Assembly (NCBI GenBank): GCA_029582265.1
Contig: CM055816.1
Location: forward strand, 98,188,446-98,252,445
DNA from: Zoroaster sp. YZ-2022
Lineage: Eukaryota > Echinodermata > Asteroidea > Forcipulatida > Zoroasteridae
Length of the DNA: 64,000 nucleotides
Direction of reading: 5' to 3'
This document shows, one piece after another, positions 23,581 to 33,197 of the stretch (position 1 is the first letter of the stretch; the number at the start of each line of letters is the position of its first letter). The notes beneath the pieces were generated by a model, which saw nothing but the letters and a program-made list of their open reading frames with translations, was not told the origin of the DNA and ran no database searches. Made by a program: the position numbers and the translations under genes.

Positions 23581-23727
23581 GGTTAGCTGGGCAGGTACTA
23601 TTAGAAGAGCAGCTGCAACTCTATTCACTGTATCTCTTCTCTCCAATACACACTTTATCACGTTGTGGCCATCTTTGTTCAGGTCCCTGATATTCACAAT
23701 TTTGTTTTTTTAACGCAAATTCGCCCC

Positions 23728-24052
23728 ACACAAGGCCAATGGCCACTCCAAGGTGGGGGCTACTAAGTCATTGAGTTGTTACAACGACTCCACACTGAAG
23801 AACCAGCCCCTCGCACCGAAACAAGACAAGTTAATAACCAGCCTTTTCACGGTGCGAATAGGACTGGGAGGGGTAACTTGTCCAGATTCCAGAACAAGGC
23901 AGTTGATTAACTGCCTCTGCCCCTATAAGCAATTATGGTAAAGTGTCTTGCTCAAGGACACAAGTGTCACGTCCGGGACCCGAACCCACACTCTGCTGCT
24001 AACACCAGACCCTGAGTCCCGCAAGCTAGACCGCTCGGCCACGACACTCCAT
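23728..24052 (-). mobile_element. tRNA-Leu-like SINE
   Basis: Read on the minus strand, the right edge starts GTGTCGTGGCCGAGCGGTCT, a good A box and D arm of a leucine-type tRNA. An anticodon loop of the CTCAGGG type follows, then GGGTTCGGGTCCC, a B box. The body downstream contains TCCTTGAGCAAGACACTT, a motif seen in many invertebrate SINEs. The tRNA moiety fails to close its acceptor stem perfectly. The 3' end is not sharply defined. Confidence 0.65.
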
Positions 24053-24299
24053 AATAAGGATTATTAGTGCTCATTGTCATACACAAAAAAGGGGCCAGAC
24101 TTTTTTTCATTCCAATCCTTATTTTAGTTGTGTGTATTTATATTGAAGATTATGGCTGGACCTTGATAAAGATCTGCAGCTCACAGTTACTGATACACTA
24201 GAAGAGGTCTTCTACAATGAAGGTCATCCAGCAAGGAATTATTAATTAAAGTGAATCAAAACATTCCTGAAAACATCAATTTACATTACCTACAATCCA

Positions 24300-24478
24300 A
24301 GACAAATTTCCTTGGGACACTCCCTTATACATGTACTCCTTGAGCAAGACACTTAATCCTAATTCGCTCCTCTTCATCCAGGAGTATAAATGGGGACCTG
24401 CGAGGGCTGAGGTGGTATTCTTTTTTATTAAAACCTGAGTGCGCTTTACAAGACTCCATTATTATTATGTTATTGTTA
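24300..24478 (+). mobile_element. SINE body fragment
   Basis: Contains CTTGAGCAAGACACTTAATC, AGTATAAATGGGGACCTG and GCGCTTTACAAGACTC, followed by a short ATT repeat. This is the typical 3' body and tail of an invertebrate SINE; the tRNA head is missing. The first motif is shared, in the opposite orientation, with the neighbouring SINE. Confidence 0.55.
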
Positions 24479-24479
24479 T

Positions 24480-25375
24480 CCTATTTGCCTATTTTTAATC
24501 TGATATTCATCAAAATGATATTTTCCTTTTGTAAAGTTTGATATTATGAAAACTAAGCTGGAGCTTTTCATATCATAAAACAAATGTCTTTAATAAGACA
24601 CATTGTTGTAAATTAATTAGTTGATGTAAATCATATTTGCCCTTTTTTAAATCTGGTATTCATCAAAATAATGTTCCTCAAATAAAGTTTTATATTATGA
24701 ACAATTGTCTTTTTTTTTAAAGAGACATTGTGGATGAACATCCTATTTGCTTTTTTGGCTTTTTTCTGATATTCATCAAAATGATATTTTACTTTTGTAA
24801 AGTTTGGTTTTATGAAAAATTTTCTTTAAAAGGAGACATTGTAATTCAATGACAGTTGATGAACACCCCATTTGCCTTTTTTTTTTTTTTTTTTTTTTGT
24901 ATCTGATATTCACCGAAAGTATATTTTCCTTTTGTAAAATTTGATTATGAAAACTAAGCTGGAACGTTTCATATCATATACAAATGTCTTTAAAAAGAGA
25001 CATTGTTTATTACAGTTGATTAATTACAGTTGATGTAAATCATATTTGCCTTTTTAAATTCTGATATTCATCAAAATGATGTTCCTAAAATAAAGTTTTA
25101 TATTATGAACAATCGTCTTAAAAAAGAAGATACATTGTTGTAAATTAATTAGTTGATGAGCATCCTATTTGCCTTTTTTTCTGATATTCATCAAAATGAC
25201 CTTATCCTTTTGTAAAGTTTGATTTAATGAATAATTGTCTTTAATAAAGAGACATTGTAATTTAATTATTATAGTTGATGAACATCCTATTTGCCTGTTT
25301 TTTTTTTAAATATGATATTCATCAAAATAATATTTTCCTTTTGTAAAGTTTGTTATTATGAAAAAGTCCCCAGAT
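24480..25375. repeat. Diverged tandem repeat, about 7 copies of 110-160 bases
   Basis: TTTTTCTGATATTCATCAAAATGA and close variants recur near 24499, 24653, 24766, 24902, 25062, 25180 and 25313. Each is followed by CCTTTTGTAAAGTTTG or AATAAAGTTTTATATTATG and a GTCTTTAA-AAGAGACATTG segment. Poly-T tracts vary the spacing. Confidence 0.75.
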
Positions 25376-25652
25376 TTGATAGGCCCTTTAAATGTCAAAT
25401 GTTCGGTGATTTAAAATGAATGTTGCAATTCGTAATTGAACTACACTTTGTAGGCCTACAGTCTTTTGATAATATGTCTCAATTATAGAGTCCTTCAACT
25501 CTGATACTGAAATGTATGTAATTATTATATTTGTATTATTAGTTTCTACTCAGATATCTTGTTGACAAAATTCATCATAAATTCATTTTAAATTTGAAAT
25601 GGTGGCTATACACATAGAACATTATTGTTTTGGAAATCAATAAGGCCTATTT

Positions 25653-26155
25653 AAAGAGGGACTCTCAGGTCAAATTCATTTTTGTGCTGCATTCATTTTC
25701 CAATAGATGTAGTCCTTTTGAAAGTGGACAAACATCACAAAGTCTCTAACCTCACGTTAAAATGGTGTAAAATGTAAATTTTATTTCATACGCTTTCAGT
25801 GCGAAATTTAAAACATTATAACGTCATTGGATGTCAACAATAAATTGGTCTGTACATTCCATACAGGACATTTTTGTTGGTCAAAAATTCAAATTCATCG
25901 CTGTTTTGATTGAATATCATGGAGATTCAGGAATGAACTAAAAAAATTCCCGTACAAAAATGTACAGACCCATAGAGTTGAAATGTGACGTCATTGGATG
26001 TTTTTTTATGTTAACAGATTTCGCACTGGAAGGGTATCAAATACAATGAAATTTTAACGTGAGGTAAGAGACTTGTGATATATATATTTGTCCACTTTCG
26101 TCTATTGGAAAATGAGTGCAGCATATCTGAATTTGACCATGGAGCCCCTTTTTAA
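25653..26155. mobile_element. Long inverted-repeat DNA element
   Basis: Arms of roughly 200 bases. Left-arm landmarks CATTTTCCAATAGA, AAAGTGGACAAA, CCTCACGTTAAAAT, CAGTGCGAAAT and CAATGGTCTGT-type sequences recur inverted in the right arm (ATTTTAACGTGAGG, TTTGTCCACTTTCG, TCTATTGGAAAATGAG). The outer ends are AAAGAGGG and CCCCTTTTT. No coding sequence between the arms. Confidence 0.7.
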
Positions 26156-26446
26156 TTTTGAATATTTTTTTTTCACTGAATTTGATTAATACATCTTAAA
26201 GAGATGTACAATTATGATGACCTACAAAATGGTCTTAGTTTGTCTGTGGTCCACAATATTAAGACCAAAAACACAGGAAACTCTCTAATATTTGTAAGTA
26301 AAGTTAATTTGAATAAACCCAACTTCGACTAACCACCTTAATTCCTCCATGGCACAACCAATATGTTCTGAAATATCGTCCCCCACTGGTGCCCAACCCA
26401 CTGTCTATGTACTGCAATGCCATTTGTAGTTATGGTATGTGTAATT

Positions 26447-27130
26447 CAGTACGCGTCCACATAAGTAATGTCACCAGTGATGTAAGACCGAAGTGTCCAC
26501 ACTGTGCATCTGCACAGCTATACTTGGCTGAGTCCACATAAGTAATGCAACCACATCAGGTCCACACAAGGCATGTGTACAATCGTATGTGTGGGCAGTC
26601 CACACAAGCTATGCAGTGCCTGTAATGGTGCTCTCACTATCGCTACCTTGTGGAGTCCTATAACAAAAGGGAAAGGCAAGAACAATTGGTCTCCACAAGG
26701 AATTTCTAAAGAAGCCATGTCTCCACAAGGAATTTTGTGTACAAACCCTATGAGAAAAGTTAAAGTACAGGAACAAAGGAAAGAACAATAGAGGTCTCCA
26801 CAAGGATGCAAAAATGAGAATGTGTGTGTGAGTAAGCGTACCATTCATTGTGTGGACCTGAGAACAAAAGATGTCCACACAACGTATGGAGTGTTTGCAC
26901 TGTGTGGACTTACACACGTCCACACAATGTTGTTGGACTTTGGAAAAGTACGAATATCTCGGAAATTAGAGATTTGTCTAGGCAGGTTCTTTGACTTAAA
27001 TCGAAAGATATTATTAAAAGGGAAAAATAGAACGAAAACCGCTTTCAAAACACTCTTCTGTGTGAAATGGGAACGATTTTAAGAATTTCCTATCCTTAAG
27101 TACACGAGAACAAAGGAATGTCCACACAAC
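26447..27130. repeat. Region dense in GTCCACACAA-type motifs
   Basis: At least a dozen copies of GTCCACA(C/T)AA, TCTCCACAAGG or the inverse TGTGGAC occur in both orientations, including near 26457, 26493, 26532, 26561, 26599, 26690, 26720, 26796, 26852, 26874, 26918 and 27121. The pattern resembles subterminal repeats of a non-autonomous DNA transposon, but termini were not found. A weakly similar patch (CCCCACAAGGAA) is at 37230-37280. Confidence 0.5.
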
Positions 27131-27149
27131 GATAGCTACGCTTACCTGT

Positions 27150-27190
27150 GTGTGTGCGTGTGTGTGCGCGCGCGCGTGTGTGTCACACAC
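27150..27190. repeat. (TG)n/(CG)n microsatellite
   Basis: Alternating TG, CG and TG dinucleotides forming a short purine-pyrimidine tract. Confidence 0.85.
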
Positions 27191-27757
27191 AGAGAGAACA
27201 GCTCAACGCGTTGTTTTTTATGTTGCAAATATAACTGGAACTCTTAATTCTCCTCACGGAAACAAACATGAACAATCATTAAATTATTTTAAACAAAGTA
27301 TGTGGTACCAATAAATGCGCAATAAAATCAATAAATAACCACTTTAATCGGTTTAACCAGTATCCTGGGTTTTCTAAATGTTTTGTGCACAAAATCTTGA
27401 TTTTCAAAAAAAGGATAAGGTTCCTTGCTGCGATCCGCGTCACGTGATCCAACCTCTGCGGAACTTGTACGGAACTTGTACAAGATTCAAGATTTTATTT
27501 ATTGTCATGCAAAAAAATCACATGAAAATTGATTTCCCAGTGTACACTGATTTAAAAATACAATACATTTAAAAAGATCAAAATGAAAAAACTAATTATT
27601 TACTTACAAAACAATCATAAAAACTAAGGAAGCAATAGGGATTCAGGGCAATGGGGTGACTAGGGAAGGAAAAGAGGGGAAAGGAAACGGGTAAGGCAGG
27701 GTAGGATATGGGGAGGGGGAAGGTTGAGTTAAAGCACAGCAAGGGAAAGAGATAAAA

Positions 27758-28453
27758 CTATCTGGTGAAGGTTGAGTTAAAAATCTGAATGGCCCATGGT
27801 AAAAATGAACATTTAAACCTGTTGGTTTTCAGACTAAGTTGACGTACTCTGCCAGATCGATTGCAAATAATGAAGGGATTAAGAGGATGGGTTGTATCGG
27901 AAAGAATGCCATTAAATTTGGTGATAAGGTGATTCTCTGCAATTTGCTGAATATTCTCAAGATCAGCGCCAATTATCTTCATAGCTTGCTTATCAATGCG
28001 TTGGAGTTTTTTACGACTGCACAATGTAAGTGAGTTGAACCAAGATATACAACAAAAAATCACAGTCGACTGGATGGTGCTCTGATAAAACAGATTTAAA
28101 ATCTGACAATCCACATTAAAAGATTTCAGTTTCCTTAAAAAGTAAAGCCGTTGATTGGCTTTTTTCTGGATCCTAGTTTTATTAGCATTCCAATTTAATT
28201 TATCATCCACAACTGTTCCCAAGTATTTAAACTCTTGAACAACCTCAACATCGGTGTTATCAATTTCAACTGGTTCCTTCATATTTTTTATTTTCCGGAA
28301 ATCAAAAATCATTTCTTTGGTTTTCTGTACGTTTAAAATCAGATGATTTATATTGCACCACTCCACAAATTTATCAATTTCACACCTATACTCCACCTCA
28401 GAATTATTAGTAATCAGTCCGGATAAGGCGGTGTCATCAGCATATTTTGTCAT
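27758..28453 (-). pseudogene. LINE reverse transcriptase, catalytic and C-terminal part
   Basis: Begins at TKYADDTAL, the catalytic box of the reverse transcriptase, then LNVQKTKEMIFDFR, EFKYLGTVVDDKLNW and the C-terminal thumb region, with a stop at 27758. It overlaps the upstream frame by four bases in a different frame. Together with the shortened spacer this shows a small deletion plus frameshift. Confidence 0.85.
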
Positions 28454-29853
28454 AACACATACTCTGCTTTCAGGACAAAAATCACTGAGGGCGACAAAAC
28501 ACAGCCTTGAGGTACTCCTGTGCTGATATGGACAACATCTGACATTACATTATCAGACCTAACCCTTTGTGATCTTTGCAATAGAAAATCATTAATCCAG
28601 AGTGCAAGATAAGGGTTAATGTTCTGCACTTTGCTGAGGAGAGCATACGGTTTAATAGTGTTAAAAGCAGATGAAAAATCAAAAAATAAGGTACGAACAT
28701 AATTTCCTGGTTTATCAAGATGATCATAAATATTATGCAAACAAGTGATCATGGCATCCACTACCCCACGTTTTGCTCTGTATGCAAACTGAAAAGGATC
28801 TGCGAAATTGAGTGTTTCTGCAGTCAGAATGTCTCTAACAATTGTTTCGAAACACTTCATCACTATGGCCGTTAATGCTACTGGTCTGTAGTCGTTGAGA
28901 ACTGCCGGGTTGGTTTTCTTAGGAACAGGGACGATGATAGATGATTTCCATAAACTTGGTACAGTGTGACTGTTCAATGACCACTGGAACAGGTGTCGGA
29001 ACACCCCTGCAAGCTCTTTACAACAAGATTTCAGGAGCCTTCCCGAAATCCCATCAGGACCAGCCGATTTGTTTGGTTTAATGGCCTTGGGAGATTTTTC
29101 AACATCCCCGATTGAGAGTTGAAGTTTATTACTGTCTGTTAAACTTGACACCAGATGCACACACAACTGTTCGTGTGCAGGGTTATGATGCTGACCATCC
29201 AGATCAAAGCGCCTGTAAAACTGGTTCAACTCTTCAACGAATTCCTTAAGGTCACCAAATGGCAAAATCAATTTGTTTCGCTGATTGTATCCTGTGATGT
29301 CCTTCAAGGCATTCCACGCAGCTTTAGGATTGTTGCTCTTAAATTTGTCCTCAATTTTCTGTCCATACTGCTTCTTGCAGCAACGAATAAGAGTTTTTAT
29401 TTCTTTCTGTAGTTTGCGTTTTTCCTCAAGATTTCCATTTTTGTGAACTGTCTGTTTTTGTCTGACTAAACACCTCAGCTCCTTATTTAACCATGGTTTG
29501 TTATTCGGAAATTTTTTAATTTGAGTCTCAGGTATAATAAGATATTCACAAAAGTTTATGTAGTCGGTGATGACCTCAGTGGATTTATCAATGGAATCAG
29601 GATCCATGAGAACATCCCAGTCTGTGGTTTCAAAACAGTTTTGCAGAGCTTCAACTGAAGCGTTGTTCCATTTCCTTCCAGTCTTGGTGATAGGTTTGGA
29701 TTGCTTGAGTTTCTGTTTATATTTCGGAAGCAGGTGAATACTGTCATGATCCGACATTTCAAGCGGTGCCTTTCCAAAAGCCTGATAAGCATGAGGGATA
29801 TTACCATAACATTTATCAAGTGTATGTTGTCCTCTCGTTGGAATGTTCACGTA
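28450..29853 (-). pseudogene. LINE reverse transcriptase, N-terminal and central part
   Basis: In frame with the endonuclease, separated only by one stop codon. Landmarks: SDHDSI at the end of the endonuclease region; a basic linker; then reverse-transcriptase blocks KSAGPDGISGRLLK, VPKKTNPAVLNDYRPVALT, FAYRAKRGVVDA, LFFDFSSAFNTI (first catalytic aspartate) and GVPQGCVLSP. Downstream of the last motif the frame is lost: the normal stretch leading to the catalytic YADD is shortened and shifted. The protein would copy the element RNA at the target site. Confidence 0.85.
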
Positions 29854-30435
29854 CTAATAATGGGGCAACACTGCATCAAGACCACAGCTATTAAAGTCAC
29901 CCATGATTAATTTAACTGCATCTGGGGATTGCCTTTCCAGACTTTGAACAGTTCCTGCGATTACAGAGGCCGCATTATTAACATCTGCTCGTGGTGGGAT
30001 ATAAACAGTGGTTACGAACAACTGTGGAAATTCCCTGGGAAGATAGTATGGCCGCAGGCCAACCGTCAAAAGCTCAATGTCAGGTGAGCAATGGCGTTCC
30101 TTGACACAAATATTGTTGCACCATTTTTGGTTAATATAAATACAGACTCCACCTCCCGAAGTTTTCCCCGGTTCATGGTTTCTGTACAGGCGTTCACAAG
30201 CAAACCCATCAATATCTGTAGCGCTAATGGTGTGTGTATCCTTAAACCATGTCTCACTGAAACACATTATACTGTAGTCTCTGTACTCATACAGGTACTT
30301 AACATTACCAGCTAGTTCATCCAGTTTATTGCACAATGATCGGGCGTTACCTGTGATGATGGTAGGCAATGGTGGGTTAAATCTGCGTCGTCGAAGGCGA
30401 ACTTTTAATCCACCTTTCTTGCCCCGTTTCCGTGG
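29854..30435 (-). pseudogene. LINE endonuclease domain
   Basis: The frame 30369-29854 shows the order of an APE-type endonuclease: GNARSLCNKLDEL (start of the domain), CFSETWF (catalytic glutamate motif), GGVCIYI, and LIMGDFNSCG near the end. It nicks target DNA to prime reverse transcription. A basic stretch, RLRRRRF, lies just upstream in the same frame, while the upstream linker at 30405-30623 is in another frame, so a shift lies near 30425. The frame stops at a TAG at 29856-29854 and reopens one codon later in the same frame as the reverse-transcriptase part. Confidence 0.8.
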
Positions 30436-30623
30436 TTACGCAAGTCTTCAGGAATGTCAAAATTGGGTGGGGCAATGGCTGCTGGCGACTCGCGCAGATT
30501 TAACAGCTCACTGCGTTCATACACAATACGTGAGTGTTGTATATGCCACTCCCATGCAAATGTACTCGACTCAGTTTGCTCACCAAAAGTCCTCATAAAA
30601 TTGTACGAAATGGACACGAACAC

Positions 30624-31015
30624 GACAAATATCGCCGCAGAAGTTGTTCCAAGTGCTATCGTACATCAGTTAAAATCAGTTTTTAAAGTTAAAACGTCAG
30701 GTAACGATAAAATCACAAAATAAAAATCAATTCTCTGGAGCTTCGTACACTGGGTGGTCGCCGCGGTGCAGCGCCCTCAATCCCTGCGCAGAGTTGTGTC
30801 CTTACTCCCGCATGTTGAGTCGATCCTGAGACTTTACGATGATAAACAGTACAGTACTGACATTGCTTGCAGTCACTTCAAAGTTCTTCCTTCACGGAAT
30901 AATGTTCTCCCAAACAGATGAGGCCGAGAACTGAGAAACAGAGCCTGAGACATGTACGTACAAGTACATGTACCTGAGATCTGAGAGTACAAAATATCAA
31001 TAATCAACACATGGA
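30624..31015. other. Non-coding stretch
   Basis: Region 5' of the LINE on its strand; no gene recognised. Contains a short palindromic patch ACATGTACGTACAAGTACATGT near 30952. Confidence 0.35.
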
Positions 31016-31130
31016 TAATCCTTGCAACAGTCTAATCCTTGCAACAGTCTAATCCTTGCAACAGTCTAATCCTTGCAACAGTCTAATCCTTGCAACAGTC
31101 TAATCCTTGCAACAGTCTAATCCTTGCAAC
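31016..31130. repeat. 17-bp tandem repeat, about 6.8 copies
   Basis: Nearly perfect tandem copies of TAATCCTTGCAACAGTC. Repeats are contiguous with no spacers. Confidence 0.95.
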
Positions 31131-31496
31131 TTTAAGTCCAAAATTATTCTAATATCATGGAATATCCATCACTCTATAAATATTTGAGAGTCACGGGGGC
31201 CAAAATAATAAAATCTAAATGGAACGATTAATCTTTCTCTGAAAATCTATGATTTCTCAACAGAATATATAACCTAGCTATACAAGTCATGAACCAAAAA
31301 TAGTTTATAAAATAATATGCCTGATTTTCCTAGAAATAATGCCTTTAAAAGTTTCTGGCAATACACTGTATACAAGTACTAATCAACCTATGGGCAGTGC
31401 ATTATACATAAAAATCTCTGCACAGTGTCAAACATGCGACTTTTACATGTTTGCAAAGTTTCCCCAAATAAAACTTTAGTGTAAAATGCAACTTAC

Positions 31497-32320
31497 CTGA
31501 GAGCCAACAACTGCACCCAGGTTTAAATATAGTCATTTCATCTCCATCACATACGCAGTATTTACGGTAACCGGCGTCGTCATCGTCATTTTCATTAAAA
31601 CATGCTTCATAAATATGACACTGGTCAATTGACGGCCATACTTATCGTGTCCACAATTTCTTTAGAAGTCGTTTTGATATATAATGACCGTTCGTCCGCA
31701 GAGGCTTCCACAGGGGGACAATCGGGTGGAACACTGTCCCTGGTTGCCATGCCAACAACTTTCATAGCAAGAAGGCAGACCATGCTCTCTGTGGTCATTC
31801 GTAACAAGTCCAATACATGGTTGATGCAATCGGACACCTTGCCCTTGACATTTCTGTGGCCGAATTTTTCACGAAAGTTGAATAGGGTTCCTCTTTGGGA
31901 TGCACTTGATGGAGTGTAAAAGGTGTCCATGTAGTCCTGTAAAACAAAATAGTTACAGTTTATAACAAATTGGTCAAACACTTTCCAGAATACATTAAGG
32001 TTGTACACTAATTTCAACTATGAGGAAAATCATACCATGTTGTAGATGCAAATACCTGTTCGTATTGTCTTACAGAACCTACTCATATAATTATATATAG
32101 GCCTACCTGCAGCAGAATTGCTCGTTGGTGGAACTGTTGTGCTGTAGGTTCGAGTCCGGCCATCCTATTGATGGGGTCGGATGATGTCCCCATGGCCAAA
32201 CGCGCTTCTGCCATCCTTTGGACCGAAAGCTGGTCTCCATTGCAACAAATTGGGAGTATTAAATGGTGTGCCTTTCTTGAGGTGTTTCATTATATCAATG
32301 ACCCCTTTTAACGAAGACGG
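31497..32320 (-). pseudogene. DUF6589-like gene copy, frameshifted, with a cysteine-rich (PHD-like) module
   Basis: Exon 1 (about 32320-32107) encodes VIDIMKHLKKGTPF, then, after a frameshift near 32252, CNGDQLSVQRMAEA and AGLEPTAQQFHQRAILLQ, ending at a GTAGGC donor. Exon 2 (31936-31497) starts after TTTTGTTTTACAG with DYMDTFYTPSSASQRGTL, then FGHRNVKGK, TTESMVCLLAMKVVGM and KEIVDTI. After a shift near 31648 it continues WPSIDQCHIY and a cluster YCVC...CSCW, ending at GTAAGT. The layout matches the intact gene at 40430-44953: G-D-x-L-x-x-x-R motif, an intron directly after x-x-x-Q, then GTL, RNV and TT blocks. DUF6589 proteins have unknown function. At least two frameshifts argue for a relic. 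Confidence 0.6.
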
Positions 32321-32329
32321 GTTTGCCTA

Positions 32330-33197
32330 GATGATACCCAGATTTATCTGTGAGGTCAACATTAGAAACATTATGTTGTCACATGTTCCTCCAAGTCGCA
32401 ATGTAAAGGGTAATAACAACCACACGTATTATATGGAATAAAACGTGTTGTTACCAATGATTACGGCACTTTGAGTACCGAGTCAAGATTATTTATTAAC
32501 AACCCTATTCCACAATGGAAAAGTTAAAAAGTTTCCGAACAATCACGTCCAATCAATTCCCATTTTCACTCGGATAAAATGTGTTGTACGATTGTTGTAT
32601 TAGAATTGTGGATATTACGTTAGAGGAATGTAATTTATCTAATTGTCATTATGCATTAGCTGAAGTAATCAAATGCTAATAACACATAACATGTCAACTT
32701 AAATGTGTGGACTTAGTATATGACTTTTATTACATGATTTCTCAGTGTTCGTTAGGGACATGTAACAGTATAGTCTTGGTGCAAGACCTTCTCGTTTATA
32801 TTGTTTGTAGGGCGCTATCACCCACGAACCGCTATCACCCACGAATCGCCCCACGAGAAGGTCTTGGAAAACTCTCATTGGACAGGTCATGCGTGCGCAT
32901 TATGTTTAGCATAGCCTATTGAATATTCAATGAAACGTCGCGTATTATTTGTTTTGCATAAGTTTGCATATGTATGAGCAGTCTAACACCCTGACGCTCG
33001 TAAAGTGCACTCCCGCTAGCGCAGCAAGCTACGAATAGTAGAACATGTACATGTACATGTACATGTACATGTACATACTGTACACGGCTAGTTGTGTGTA
33101 CATGTACATGTACATGTACATGTACATGTACGTGTGTGTGTAGAAGCTAGCTAGTGAATTTCAAGCTTATGTGTGATACGCTTTTGTAGAATGCAAA
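32330..33197. other. Intergenic region between head-to-head DUF6589-like and RecQ-like genes
   Basis: Contains a perfect 14-base inverted repeat (CAAGACCTTCTCGT at 32782-32795, ACGAGAAGGTCTTG at 32853-32866) around a doubled GCTATCACCCACGAA motif, and the (ACATGT)n tracts at 33040-33070 and 33098-33130. Probable promoter region of the RecQ-like gene; no TATA box could be assigned. Confidence 0.5.
33040..33131. repeat. (ACATGT)n simple repeat
   Basis: Two blocks of self-complementary ACATGT units separated by ACTGTACACGGCTAGTTGTG, about 65 bases upstream of the RecQ-like start codon. Confidence 0.95.

Larger units (their letters stand above)
27478..30623 (-). mobile_element. Rex1/CR1-like LINE, nearly full length, degenerate
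   Basis: A single minus-strand non-LTR retrotransposon: N-terminal linker, apurinic-type endonuclease, reverse transcriptase and C-terminal domain, in that order. The 3' end on the element strand is at about 27480, ending in GCATGACAATAAATAAAATC followed by repeated TTGAATC-type bases, like Rex1/Babar and CR1-like tails. It carries at least two frameshifts and one nonsense codon. Confidence 0.8.

Noticed and set aside
26518..26923. Cysteine/leucine-rich minus-strand frames
   Set aside because: Translations of the repeated GTCCACACAA motif; no independent coding evidence.
31016..31130. CRISPR-like array of short direct repeats
   Set aside because: The repeats are contiguous with no unique spacers, and the DNA is eukaryotic; it is a minisatellite.
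32107..32250. tRNA-like B box (GTAGGTTCGAGTCCGG) suggesting a SINE
   Set aside because: The opposite strand reads as a DUF6589-like exon with GDQLSVQR and a splice donor; the B-box match is chance.
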